64,000 bases of DNA from Devosia sp. (lineage in GTDB: Bacteria > Pseudomonadota > Alphaproteobacteria > Rhizobiales > Devosiaceae), in the NCBI RefSeq assembly GCF_028290625.1, contig NZ_JAQGJM010000019.1, positions 1 to 64,000 on the forward strand. Direction: 5' to 3'. Within the stretch, counting starts at the first letter, position 1. The number at the start of each line of letters is the position of its first letter. The position numbers were made by a program, and so were the translations under genes. Shown one piece after another: positions 55,057 to 63,023 of the stretch. The notes under the pieces were generated by a model. It was not told the origin of the DNA. It ran no database searches and saw nothing but the letters and a program-made list of their open reading frames with translations.

Positions 55057-56205
55057 GTGGCTGTAGCGTCCAGCCGTCTCCGTTATCTATTCATTTCCAA
55101 CGGTCATGGCGAGGATGCGATCGCGGCGGCCATCGTGCGCCAAATGCCCGACACCGTGTCTATCGAGGCCTATCCGATGATTGGTGCCGGCAATGCCTAT
55201 ACGGGCGCCTGCCCGGTGGTGGGCCCGCGCGCCACGCTGGCGTCGGAAGGCTGGCGCAACGTCAAAGGCTCGCTGCGGCGCGATATCGCGACCGGAGGCC
55301 TGCGCACCGTGCCACCGGCCCTGCAGTTCCTGCGTCGCGTGCGCGGTAGCTACGACCGCGTAGTGATCATCGGCGACATGGTCGGCGTGCTGGCCTGCTG
55401 GGCCACCGGCTACCGCGATCTCTATTATCTCGACGTCTACAAGACCGGCGCGGCCCGCCTCTATTCCGCGCTGGAGCGCTGGGCCATCAAGCAGAGCTGC
55501 AAGGCCGTGTTCTGCCGCTCCGACAATCTGGCCTCGTCTCTGACCGCCATCGGCGTCAACGCGCGTTGCGCTGGCAATGTCATGATGGATACCATTCCAC
55601 ACGGCAATTACGACGCCGCACAGCGCCGCAAGCACTCCTTCGCGGTGACACTGCTGCCCGGCAGCCGGGCGCTGACCTCGGAAAGCTTCGCCCTGCAGGT
55701 GGAAGCACTGCGCAAGCTGGATGCGTCGCTGCGCCCCGACGTGTTCCTTGCCATTGCGGGCGGGGTCAAGGTCGAAGACCTGGCCAAGGCCGCCGGCCTC
55801 CGCCGTTCCGCCACGCTCAGCGCCGAACCCGACGATCTGGGCGAGCTGTCCGATGGCAAGCTGACCGTCCACATGGCGCGGGGCGGCGCGATGGGGAACC
55901 TCCTGGAACAATCCGACCTGGTGCTGTCGCAAGCCGGCACCGCCACCGTTCAGGCACTTGGGCTGGGCATTCCCGCCATCACCTTCCTCAACCCGCGCGA
56001 CCGCCGCTCGCGGTTTCGCGATGAACAGACGCTGTTCGGCGATGCGCGCGTTGTGGTGCCGGCCGAGGCCGACGCGGTCGGCGATGCGTTAAGCAAGCTG
56101 CTATCGGAGCCAGCCGAACGCATGCGCCTCGGCCGCATCGGCCGCGAGCGCATCGGCGAACCCGGCGCGGTGAATGCGATTATCGAGACGCTGGTGGAGG
56201 GCTAG
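55057..56205 (+). CDS. LpxB-related glycosyltransferase-like protein
   Basis: A 382-residue protein related to lipid-A-disaccharide synthase but not LpxB itself. It has a start GHGEDAIAAAIVRQMP (compare GExSGD in LpxB), VVIIGDMVGVLACWATGY, the C-terminal LPGSRALTSESFALQVEALR and SDLVLSQAGTATVQALGLGI, as in GT-B glycosyltransferases of that group. Substrate and product are not known; an envelope glycolipid role is inferred from the family. The start is GTG 55057, coupled to the DUF2093 gene. Confidence 0.8.
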   Translation: MAVASSRLRYLFISNGHGEDAIAAAIVRQMPDTVSIEAYPMIGAGNAYTGACPVVGPRATLASEGWRNVKGSLRRDIATGGLRTVPPALQFLRRVRGSYDRVVIIGDMVGVLACWATGYRDLYYLDVYKTGAARLYSALERWAIKQSCKAVFCRSDNLASSLTAIGVNARCAGNVMMDTIPHGNYDAAQRRKHSFAVTLLPGSRALTSESFALQVEALRKLDASLRPDVFLAIAGGVKVEDLAKAAGLRRSATLSAEPDDLGELSDGKLTVHMARGGAMGNLLEQSDLVLSQAGTATVQALGLGIPAITFLNPRDRRSRFRDEQTLFGDARVVVPAEADAVGDALSKLLSEPAERMRLGRIGRERIGEPGAVNAIIETLVEG

Positions 56206-56208
56206 ATG

Positions 56209-56373
56209 CCCCTTCACCTCGCCCCTCCGGGGAGAGGTCGGCGCCTCGCGCCGGGTGAGGGGCCTTCCCCATGCACAACACCCACTGTCTTTCCTTCCCG
56301 TGTGCTTGACCCGCGGGCCACTCTCAACCTCGCACGAATGGCGAGAGGCCCGCGGATCAAGTCCGCGGGAAGA
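56209..56373. repeat. Two palindromic repeats (families F and C) between genes
   Basis: 56209-56266 is the intergenic relative of the two repeats inside cobN: CACCTCGCCCCTCCGGGG, AGAGGTCG, then GGCGC-CTC-GCGCC and GGGTGAGGGGCC. 56291-56373 is a family C inverted pair with GCTTGACCCGCGGGCC and its partner GGCCCGCGGATCAAGTCCGC. They fill the 204-bp gap between the convergent LpxB-related and DUF4170 genes. Confidence 0.85.
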
Positions 56374-56409
56374 GCAGAAAGGGTAGGCGCGGGGAGATGC
56401 CTGTTCCCC

Positions 56410-56649
56410 CTATGCCTTATCCGTCTCCGGCTCCAGCAACCGGTGCAGATGCACGATAAAATACCGCGTCTGGGCGCTGTCCACGGTCATCTGCGCCTTC
56501 TGCTTCCACGCCGTATAAGCGGTGGCATAATTGGGATACAGCCCCACGATATCGACGGCGCTCAAGTCCGAAAAGGTCACGCCCTCGATGCTCGACAGCT
56601 CGCCGCCGATCACGAGATGGAGCAATTGTTTGGGTGAGTCAGTGGCCAT
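56410..56649 (-). CDS. DUF4170 family protein
   Basis: A 79-residue protein: LLHLVIGGELSSIEGVTFSD, LSAVDIVGLYPNYATAYTAW and RYFIVHLHRLLEP match DUF4170, a small alphaproteobacterial family of unknown function. In this order it usually stands next to a cysQ-like phosphatase gene, as here (14-bp gap). The two are probably co-transcribed. Confidence 0.85.
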   Translation of the reverse strand: MATDSPKQLLHLVIGGELSSIEGVTFSDLSAVDIVGLYPNYATAYTAWKQKAQMTVDSAQTRYFIVHLHRLLEPETDKA

Positions 56650-56663
56650 TCTGCCGTCCGTCC

Positions 56664-57500
56664 TTAAGTTGTCACAGGCTGCGATAGCGGGGTTTCCGAA
56701 GGGCAGCCGTAGACCTTGATCAGCGCCGCATGCACCAAAGGTTGTAGGCTCATGTCGCCGAGCGCCGCAAGCGCACCGTGGCGCACATCACGTTTGTTGA
56801 AAACGGGGAACCCGGTGCACACGTCGGAAAAGTTGATGCCGGCCTCGTCCAGGATCAGCGCCGCCGCCGCGATATCCCAATCCTGCGAGCCGCGCCGCGA
56901 TACCGCCGCATCGATCTTGCCCGTCGCCACCTGCACGAGCCGATAGGCCAGCGACGGATAGGCGGGGCCGCGCACATAATCCAGACCCGCCGCCTGCATT
57001 TCCTGATGCACCGCGCCCGGCGCCGGAATCAACGGTGCCGATCCGGCCCGTCGCCGCCGCACCAGCGGCTCGGCATTGAGCCGTGCGCCGCCACCCTTGA
57101 CCGCGTCATACATCTCATTGCGTGCCGGCGCGAAAACGACGCCCGCGATCGGCACGCCGTTTTCCACCACCGCGAGGCACACCGTCCAGCTATCCTCGCC
57201 ATTGATGAAGCCGCGCGTGCCGTCAATCGGGTCGACCACGAACACGCGCGTGCAGGACAGGCGGGAGGGATTGTCGACGGTCTCTTCGCTGAGCCAACCA
57301 TAATCGGGCCGCGCGGCTAGCAGCGCTGCGGCCAGATAACGGTCCACCACGATGTCGGCTTCGCTCACCGGCGAGGCATTTTCCTTGGTCCAGGTCTTCA
57401 GTTCGCGCCGAAAATAGCTGCTCGCGATGATCCCCGCCGCCACCGCACAGGAGCGGAGCAGTTCAAGATCTTCTTTTGCGGAAGTGGGCGGCTTGGTCAT
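56664..57500 (-). CDS. Inositol-monophosphatase-family phosphatase, CysQ-like
   Basis: A 278-residue Mg-dependent phosphatase. It has the IMPase motifs WLSEETVDNP (metal-binding Glu), VDPIDGTRGFINGE and QDWDIAAAALILDEAG. The closest role is 3'(2'),5'-bisphosphate nucleotidase (CysQ), which clears pAp from sulfate assimilation, but inositol-1-phosphatase activity cannot be excluded. It lies upstream of the DUF4170 gene in the same direction. Confidence 0.85.
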   Translation of the reverse strand: MTKPPTSAKEDLELLRSCAVAAGIIASSYFRRELKTWTKENASPVSEADIVVDRYLAAALLAARPDYGWLSEETVDNPSRLSCTRVFVVDPIDGTRGFINGEDSWTVCLAVVENGVPIAGVVFAPARNEMYDAVKGGGARLNAEPLVRRRRAGSAPLIPAPGAVHQEMQAAGLDYVRGPAYPSLAYRLVQVATGKIDAAVSRRGSQDWDIAAAALILDEAGINFSDVCTGFPVFNKRDVRHGALAALGDMSLQPLVHAALIKVYGCPSETPLSQPVTT

Positions 57501-57821
57501 CGCCGTGGCTTTTAGGCGGTGGCCGGGCTTTGGACAAGGGCGGCGCGCGCGGTGGCGATCAACACCCTGTTGGGTCTGCGTCCAGTATCTTCAAACAGAT
57601 AGCGCACGATAGCTTCAACGTGGCGGAAATTTGCTGGTTAATGCCCCCGCAAAAGACCCGGTTAATTGCTTCCTACACCTGGTTATACCCTGCTAACCCT
57701 CTCGGAAAACAACATAAACTTAACCGAACCGATTAAGGGGGCAGGTAAGGGGACGCGCTATGGTGACCCCACGAAAGAGAGCGCCGACAAGTTCTCGAAG
57801 TTGACAGGAAGGCATACGAAA
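57501..57821 (+). promoter_or_regulatory. Upstream region of the DUF6101 gene with clustered TTAACC motifs
   Basis: This 321-bp gap has no clear gene. It is more AT-rich than its surroundings and holds GGTTAAT twice (57636-57642, 57660-57666), and CTTAACCGAACCGATTAAG (about 57719-57737). GGTTAA is the reverse of TTAACC, the CtrA half-site, so CtrA control is possible. A 14-codon frame (ATG 57760 to TGA 57804) with an AAGGGG site in front might be a leader peptide. These readings are tentative. Confidence 0.35.
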
Positions 57822-58334
57822 ATGGTTCATGGCGTAGGAATGGAAGGCGGCTCGGTCGTACTGGCATTTGGCAAGCCGGCAGTGATCGACAAGCGCTTCA
57901 TGGCGGCCAATGACAATGGACCCAAAGAGCCGGTCAAGACCGTGACGGTGCGCAAGCAGCTCGAAAAGAGCGGCGTGGCCATCAAGATCAAGGTCCCGGT
58001 CGATGAGTTCATCGGCGTAGCGGTATCCACCGCCATTTCGGAGGAGGGCGTGCTGACGTCCTCGATCGAACTGGTGCATGGCGATAGCGAACTGAATTAT
58101 CGCGTGTTCGAAGAAATCGGCAATCACAACGTCGTCGCCGAATGGCAGAACTGGGGCCGCAAGCTGCGTCTGCCCCTGTTCATCAAGGCCGGCGACGGTG
58201 CCTATATGCCCTATTCGCAGCAGGTCGACGGCGTGGCGCTCGGCGCTTCCGCTTCCCGCCGCAAGATGGCCGCCGATGCCAACCGGCGCCCCCGCTTCCT
58301 CAACCGCCGCAAGCCCGGCCAGGAAGCCAACTAG
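57822..58334 (+). CDS. DUF6101 family protein
   Basis: A 170-residue soluble protein that I associate with the DUF6101 family of the Hyphomicrobiales. It has ESGVAIKIKVPVDEFIGVAV-like beta-rich sequence in the middle (VAIKIKVPVDEFIGVAVSTA, about residues 52-71) and a strongly basic C-terminus (RRKMAADANRRPRFLNRRKP). Function unknown; the tail could bind nucleic acid or membranes. The start is ATG 57822 after AGGAAGG. A terminator follows. Confidence 0.75.
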   Translation: MVHGVGMEGGSVVLAFGKPAVIDKRFMAANDNGPKEPVKTVTVRKQLEKSGVAIKIKVPVDEFIGVAVSTAISEEGVLTSSIELVHGDSELNYRVFEEIGNHNVVAEWQNWGRKLRLPLFIKAGDGAYMPYSQQVDGVALGASASRRKMAADANRRPRFLNRRKPGQEAN

Positions 58335-58395
58335 TTTACCCGCCCCGACAGAGCGCTGCATCGCTCCCAAGGGTTTGCCTCCAAAGCACGCTAAA

Positions 58396-58419
58396 GCCGG
58401 TCCCTTGGGGCCGGTTTTT
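58396..58419 (+). terminator. Rho-independent terminator after the DUF6101 gene
   Basis: GCCGGTCCC-TTG-GGGCCGG with one bulged T in the stem, followed by TTTTT (58396-58419). It lies 62 bp after the stop codon of the DUF6101 gene. Confidence 0.8.
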
Positions 58420-58459
58420 GGCGTTTTGGGTCACTGTCTCCGGTGCTTCCCCAACCTCT

Positions 58460-58554
58460 GTCCTTCCCGCGGGCTTGACCCGCGGGCCACTATCAGCGCT
58501 CGCTAGACTTTGTGGGTGTGGCGAGAGCCCCGCGGGTCAAGCCCGCGGGAAGGC
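58460..58554. repeat. Inverted pair of palindromic repeats (family C)
   Basis: CCTTCCCGCGGGCTTGACCC-GCGGGCCAC and its near reverse complement CCCCGCGGGTCAAGCCCGCG-GGAAGG stand about 38 bp apart. This is the third copy of the unit at 19093-19184 and 56291-56373. It lies between the convergent DUF6101 and ubiA genes. Confidence 0.88.
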
Positions 58555-58617
58555 CAGTGGTTGGGGGATGCGTGGTGGGAAAAGCGGCGCTTGGTGGAGG
58601 AGCCAGTGCTCAGCGCC

Positions 58618-59553
58618 CTACCAAACCCACTCCGCCAGCAGCGCCAGGCTCAGCGCAATGCCTACCAGATTGTTCGACAAAAACTTGGCCAGGACATTGC
58701 CGGGGACATCCTTGTCGAACGTCTGCACCTGCCAGGCCAGCAGCCCGGCGGCGATCAGCGACAGCACCGCGAACACCAATCCTGCTCCAGCCACGATTGC
58801 CGCCGCCAACCACAGCACATAGGCGATGCCGTAAAACACCCCGATCAGCAGCCTCGTCTGACTGCCGAACAGGCGGGCTGTGGATTTGACGCCGATCAGC
58901 GCGTCGTCCTCGATATCCTGCAGCGCATAGATGGTGTCGTAGCCAATGGTCCAGGCGATGCAGCCGAAATACAGCAGTAGCGGCGCGAGGCTCAGCCCCC
59001 CGGTCTGCGAACTCCAGCCCACCAGCGCGCCGTAGGAAAAGGCGAGCCCCAGAAACGCCTGTGGCCACCAGGTGACGCGCTTCATGAACGGATAGATCGC
59101 CACCAGTGCCAGCGACGCGACGCCCAGAATCACCGTGAAACGGTTGAACTGCAGCAGGATGAGGAAGCCCAAAATCGCCTGCGCGGCGAGGAAGGCGAAG
59201 GCCTCCCGCGTCGTCACCTGCCCGGATGGAATCGGTCGCGACCGTGTGCGGGCGACCTTTTCGTCGATATCGCGGTCCACCACATCGTTGAAGGTGCAGC
59301 CGGCGCCGCGCATCAGCACCGAGCCGATCAGCATCAGGATCGCCGCGCGCCAATCGAACCCGCGCGCAGGATCGGCGATCGCGGCCAGCGACAACCCAAA
59401 GACGCAGGGCCAGAACAGCAGCAGCAGAGGAATCGGCCGGTCCCAACGCGCCAGCCGGGCATAGGGTTTGAGCCAGTTGGGGGCAAAGCGGTCCACCCAA
59501 TTGGTGTTGTGTGCATCGGCAACTTTGCCGGCCGGCGGAATAGTTTCAGACAT
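58618..59553 (-). CDS. ubiA: 4-Hydroxybenzoate polyprenyltransferase
   Basis: A 311-residue inner-membrane prenyltransferase of ubiquinone synthesis. The two Asp-rich motifs NDVVDRDID and DTIYALQDIEDD bind the prenyl diphosphate through Mg; about eight helices are visible. The ATG at 59553 (MSETIPPAGKVADA) is chosen over the longer open frame, which is repeat sequence upstream. It is divergent from rsmE. Confidence 0.94.
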   Translation of the reverse strand: MSETIPPAGKVADAHNTNWVDRFAPNWLKPYARLARWDRPIPLLLLFWPCVFGLSLAAIADPARGFDWRAAILMLIGSVLMRGAGCTFNDVVDRDIDEKVARTRSRPIPSGQVTTREAFAFLAAQAILGFLILLQFNRFTVILGVASLALVAIYPFMKRVTWWPQAFLGLAFSYGALVGWSSQTGGLSLAPLLLYFGCIAWTIGYDTIYALQDIEDDALIGVKSTARLFGSQTRLLIGVFYGIAYVLWLAAAIVAGAGLVFAVLSLIAAGLLAWQVQTFDKDVPGNVLAKFLSNNLVGIALSLALLAEWVW

Positions 59554-59583
59554 CGGTAACAGACCTTCTGACGCGCTGGATGC

Positions 59584-59734
59584 CATCCCTCGCCCCTTGC
59601 GGGAGAGGGACAGATTTTCTGCGTTCAGCAGAAAATCAGGGTGAGGGGTTCTCTCGACGCATACAGTGGTTATGGTGGCTCGCAAACCCCTCATCCGCCC
59701 CTTCGGGGCACCTTCTCCCGCAAGGAGAGAAGGG
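59584..59734. repeat. Paired palindromic repeats (families A' and A) between ubiA and rsmE
   Basis: Unit A' (59584-59649; CATCCCTCGCCCC, GGGAGAGGGACAG, GCGTTCAGC, CAGGGTGAGGGG) and unit A (59687-59734; CCCCTCATCCGCCCCTTCGG-GGCACCTTCTCCC) occur in the order opposite to 2645-2776 and 11567-11705. Unit A ends 14 bp before the rsmE start, so it also supplies the purine-rich stretch used as ribosome binding site. Confidence 0.85.
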
Positions 59735-59748
59735 AAAGTGCCCAGACC

Positions 59749-60498
59749 ATGCCCCGCACCCACGCTTCCCTGCCGCGCCTCTATGTCGAGCCCCATCTGG
59801 GGCAGGGGGCCTCGATCGCCTTGGGCAAGGAGCAATCGCTCTATCTCGCGGCGGTGTTGCGCAAGACCGTCGGCGACGAAGTGGTGCTGTTCAATGGCCG
59901 CGACGGCGCCTGGCTTAGCCGCCTGACCAGTGATTCCAAGAAGTCCGTCACGCTCGAAACCGTCGAGCGGGTCGCTGCCCAAACGCCGGTATCCAATCTC
60001 TGGTACGGCTTCGCCCCGCTTAAGACCGAGAGGCTGGACTACGTGATCCAGAAGGCCACCGAAATGGGCGCCGGCACCATCGCGCCGGTGCTGACCAAAT
60101 TCACCCAGGTCAGCCGCCTCAAGCATGAAAAGCTGGTCGCCAACGCGATCGAGGCGGCCGAACAATGCGAAGTGCTGAGCGTTCCGGTGGTGGCGGCCGA
60201 GATCACGTTCGCCAATTTGCTGGCGAGCTGGACCACCACGCAGGGCACCCGCAAGCTGATCGTGGCCGACGAAAGCGCCGCCTCCGCCTCACCGGTAGAT
60301 GCCATCGCCGCACTGCGCGGCACTCCCATCGGCCTGCTCATCGGCCCCGAAGGCGGCTTTTCCGATGAGGAACGCGCTCAATTGCGCGCGCAACCCTTTG
60401 TGATCCCAGTCAGTTTAGGCCCGCGAATCCTGCGTGCCGATACTGCCGCCGTTGCCGCCTTGGCGGTGATTCAGGCAATCATCGGCGATTGGCGATAA
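59749..60498 (+). CDS. rsmE: 16S rRNA uracil(1498)-N3-methyltransferase RsmE
   Basis: A 249-residue SPOUT-class methyltransferase. It begins MPRTHASLPRLYVEPHLGQG (PUA-like N-terminal domain with LAAVLRKTVGDEVVLFNGRD), and has KTERLDYVIQKATEMGAGTI and the SAM knot GLLIGPEGGFSDEE with SLGPRILRADTAAVAAL. All are diagnostic. The start is ATG 59749. It reads into gshA with a 30- to 72-bp gap. Confidence 0.95.
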   Translation: MPRTHASLPRLYVEPHLGQGASIALGKEQSLYLAAVLRKTVGDEVVLFNGRDGAWLSRLTSDSKKSVTLETVERVAAQTPVSNLWYGFAPLKTERLDYVIQKATEMGAGTIAPVLTKFTQVSRLKHEKLVANAIEAAEQCEVLSVPVVAAEITFANLLASWTTTQGTRKLIVADESAASASPVDAIAALRGTPIGLLIGPEGGFSDEERAQLRAQPFVIPVSLGPRILRADTAAVAALAVIQAIIGDWR

Positions 60499-60570
60499 AA
60501 GGCGATTGCTTTCATCCCGGCGGACGCTATGTTCGCGCCCACTCCTGACCCCTCAGCCTCAGAGGACTTT

Positions 60571-61941
60571 ATGGCCGGCGCCGAAAGCATTTCTCCCCCC
60601 ATCGAATCGCGTGCCGACCTGATCGAGGCGATGGCCAAGGGCAGCAAACCAGCATCGCAATGGCGCATCGGCACCGAGCACGAAAAGCACGTTTTCCATA
60701 CCGATCCGCTGCGCCCCGTCGCCTATGAGGGGCCCAACGGTATCCGCGCTCTGCTCGATGGCATGTCCGCGGCGACTGGTTGGCAACCCTTCCTCGACGA
60801 AGGCAATCCCATCGGCCTTTGGGACAAGGACACGATGGGCGGCATTTCGCTCGAGCCCGGTGGCCAGTTCGAACTGTCCGGCGCGCCCCAGCCCGACCTG
60901 CATGCGACGGCGCATGAAACGGCCGAGCACATCCGCGTCGCCAAGGAAGTTGGCGCGCCCCTCGATATTCATTTCCTCGGCCTTGGCGTGACGCCGCTCT
61001 GGAGCGTGGCCGAAATCGAGCGCATGCCCAAGTCGCGCTACGGCATCATGGCGCCCTATATGGACAAGGTCGGCACGCTCGGCACCTCGATGATGTTCCG
61101 CTCCTGCACCGTCCAGACCAACCTGGATTTCTCGTCCGAAGCCGACATGGTCAAGAAGCTGCGCGTCTCGCTGGCGCTGCAGCCCGTGGCCACCGCACTC
61201 TTCGCCAATTCGCCCTTCGTCGATGGCAAGGACAGCGGTTATCTCAGCTATCGCAGCCATATCTGGCTCAATACCGACAACGACCGCACCGGCATGCTGC
61301 CCTTCGCCTTCGAAGAGGGTTTTGGCTTCGAGCAATATGCCGACTATGCGCTTGATGTGCCGATGTATTTCGTCCTCCGCGATGGCCACTACATCAACGT
61401 CGCCGGCGAGAGTTTTCGCGCTTTCCTCAAGGGCGAACTGCCGCAATTGCCGGGCGAAAAGCCCACCAAGCGCGATTGGAATTATCACCTCGGCACCATT
61501 TTCCCCGAAGTGCGCCTCAAGACCTTCCTCGAAATGCGCGGTGCCGATATGGGCGACGAAAAGTCCGTCACGGCATTGTCGGCCTTCTGGGTCGGCCTGC
61601 TCTATGACGAAATTTCGCTTGAAGCCGCCTATGAGATGATTAAGCCCTGGACCCAGGCGCAGCGTGAAGAAATGCGCCGCGAAGTGCCCAAGCACGGGCT
61701 CGCGACCCCGTTCGACCGTTCCAACCTCTACGACATCGCCGCCCAGGCCGTTGGCATCGCCGAAGCCGGCCTCGTCCGCCGCGGCATCCGCAACGCCGAA
61801 GGCAAGGACGAAACCATCCACCTGGCACCGCTGGAAGAAACCATCCGCCTGGCCAAGTCGCCGGCCGAGCGATGGCTGGATTTGTATCGCGGCGAGTGGA
61901 ATGGCGATCTGACCAAAATCTTCAAGGCGGCAGAGATTTAG
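60571..61941 (+). CDS. gshA: Glutamate-cysteine ligase (GCS2 type)
   Basis: A 456-residue enzyme for the first step of glutathione synthesis, of the plant/alphaproteobacterial type. It shows WRIGTEHEKHVF (the nucleotide- and substrate-binding N-terminal motif), ISLEPGGQFELSGAP, DIHFLGLGVTPLW and MMFRSCTVQTNLDFSSEADM. The ATG at 60571, preceded by AGAGGA, is preferred to one at 60529. Its end is followed by the long hairpin at 61946-62071. Confidence 0.95.
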   Translation: MAGAESISPPIESRADLIEAMAKGSKPASQWRIGTEHEKHVFHTDPLRPVAYEGPNGIRALLDGMSAATGWQPFLDEGNPIGLWDKDTMGGISLEPGGQFELSGAPQPDLHATAHETAEHIRVAKEVGAPLDIHFLGLGVTPLWSVAEIERMPKSRYGIMAPYMDKVGTLGTSMMFRSCTVQTNLDFSSEADMVKKLRVSLALQPVATALFANSPFVDGKDSGYLSYRSHIWLNTDNDRTGMLPFAFEEGFGFEQYADYALDVPMYFVLRDGHYINVAGESFRAFLKGELPQLPGEKPTKRDWNYHLGTIFPEVRLKTFLEMRGADMGDEKSVTALSAFWVGLLYDEISLEAAYEMIKPWTQAQREEMRREVPKHGLATPFDRSNLYDIAAQAVGIAEAGLVRRGIRNAEGKDETIHLAPLEETIRLAKSPAERWLDLYRGEWNGDLTKIFKAAEI

Positions 61942-61945
61942 GCGG

Positions 61946-62071
61946 CACGCCCTCGTGGTTCGAGGCTCGTAAGAACTCGCACCTCACCATGAGGGCTACT
62001 GGAATACCGAGCCAGCAGTAGCCCTCATGGTGAGGTGCGAGCCTTCGCGAGCCTCGAACCACGAGGGCGTG
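61946..62071. repeat. Long hairpin repeat (family E) between gshA and ABC permease gene
   Basis: Two 56-nt arms (61946-62001 and 62016-62071) are nearly perfect reverse complements, apart from about four positions around AAGAA in the left arm, with a 14-nt loop. The arms begin CACGCCCTCGTGGTTCGAGG. It lies just 5 bp after the gshA stop codon and 9 bp before the stop of the convergent permease gene, so it likely ends both transcripts. Confidence 0.92.
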
Positions 62072-62080
62072 GCACCGACC

Positions 62081-62842
62081 TCACTTCGTCTGCAGCTCGA
62101 ACACTCGCTTGCCGGCCCAAGCCCCCAGCGCAATCAAGATCAGCGCCAGCATCAATCCCAGCCCCACCTCGAACGTCCCCACCTCGCCCCGGAACAGCGC
62201 CCGCACCGCATTGACGATGTGCTTGAACGGGTTGACGTCCGACAGCAATTGCAGCCATTGCGGCGCCAGGCTCATCGGCAGCAAAATGCCCGACAGCAGC
62301 AGGATCGGCAGCGACACCATGTTGACCAGCGGCGCAAAAGCGTCCTCGCTCTTCATCGCCAGCCCTGCCGAATAGCTGAAATACGAGAACGCCGCGCCCA
62401 GCAGCCCGATCATGATTATGCCCAGCACCGCCGCACCCACCGGGACGCGCAGCCCGAAAAACAGCGCGCAGACGATCAGGATGATCGCCTGGACCACCAG
62501 CACCACAACGTCGCGCAGCACCCGCCCGGTGATCAGCGCGGTGCGGCTGGCCGGTGACACCAGTTCCCGATCAATCACCCCAGACCGCCACTCGGCGATA
62601 ATGCCGAAGCCGACGAACGCCCCGCCGAAAATGCCGAGCTGAACCAGCAGTCCCGGTACAAACACCGTCCACGCATCCCCGGGCGGAAACCCCGGCGCAT
62701 TGGCCAGGGGCACCAGCAACGGCCCGAACAGCGTCAGATACAAAATCGGCTGCAACACCCCAATCGCCACCCACATCGGCTGCCGCAACGACAGCCGCAT
62801 GGCGCGGGTAAACACAGTCCAGGTATCGGAGAAGAAGGTCAT
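62081..62842 (-). CDS. ABC-2 type exporter permease
   Basis: A 253-residue permease with six helices, of the DrrB / ABC-2 type (TRAMRLSLRQPMWVAIGVLQ near the start; GFGIIAEWRSGVIDRELVSP and SGILLPMSLAPQWLQLLSDV in the second half). The partner ATPase is encoded upstream at 63024. Such pairs export drugs, lipids or polysaccharides; the substrate is unknown. ATG 62842 gives the family start. Confidence 0.9.
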   Translation of the reverse strand: MTFFSDTWTVFTRAMRLSLRQPMWVAIGVLQPILYLTLFGPLLVPLANAPGFPPGDAWTVFVPGLLVQLGIFGGAFVGFGIIAEWRSGVIDRELVSPASRTALITGRVLRDVVVLVVQAIILIVCALFFGLRVPVGAAVLGIIMIGLLGAAFSYFSYSAGLAMKSEDAFAPLVNMVSLPILLLSGILLPMSLAPQWLQLLSDVNPFKHIVNAVRALFRGEVGTFEVGLGLMLALILIALGAWAGKRVFELQTK

Positions 62843-62880
62843 GATCTTGCTAGCCTCTATTTTGGAAGGCATTGAACTTG

Positions 62881-63010
62881 CAGTCGTCACCCTCCCCCTT
62901 CGCGGGGAGGGATCAAGGGTGGGGGATGTCTAGCCCCGATCTGGCATCGTGGCTCCGAACACCCCCACCCAACCTCCCCCGTCGAGGGGGAGGAGCCGCA
63001 TCGCGGATGC
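62881..63010 (+). repeat. Composite palindromic repeat B (plus orientation)
   Basis: The gap between the two exporter genes holds the complete composite: GTCGTCACCCTCCCCCTTCG, GGGGAGGGATCAAGGGTGGG, CATCGTGGCTCCGAACACCC, CCACCCAACCTCCCCCGTCG and a terminal GCATC-N3-GATGC hairpin. The same blocks occur in the reverse direction at 22503-22632, with the first block alone at 18382-18427. The element sits within an operon, 38 bp upstream of the permease start. Confidence 0.88.
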
Positions 63011-63023
63011 GGCTACACGTGCG

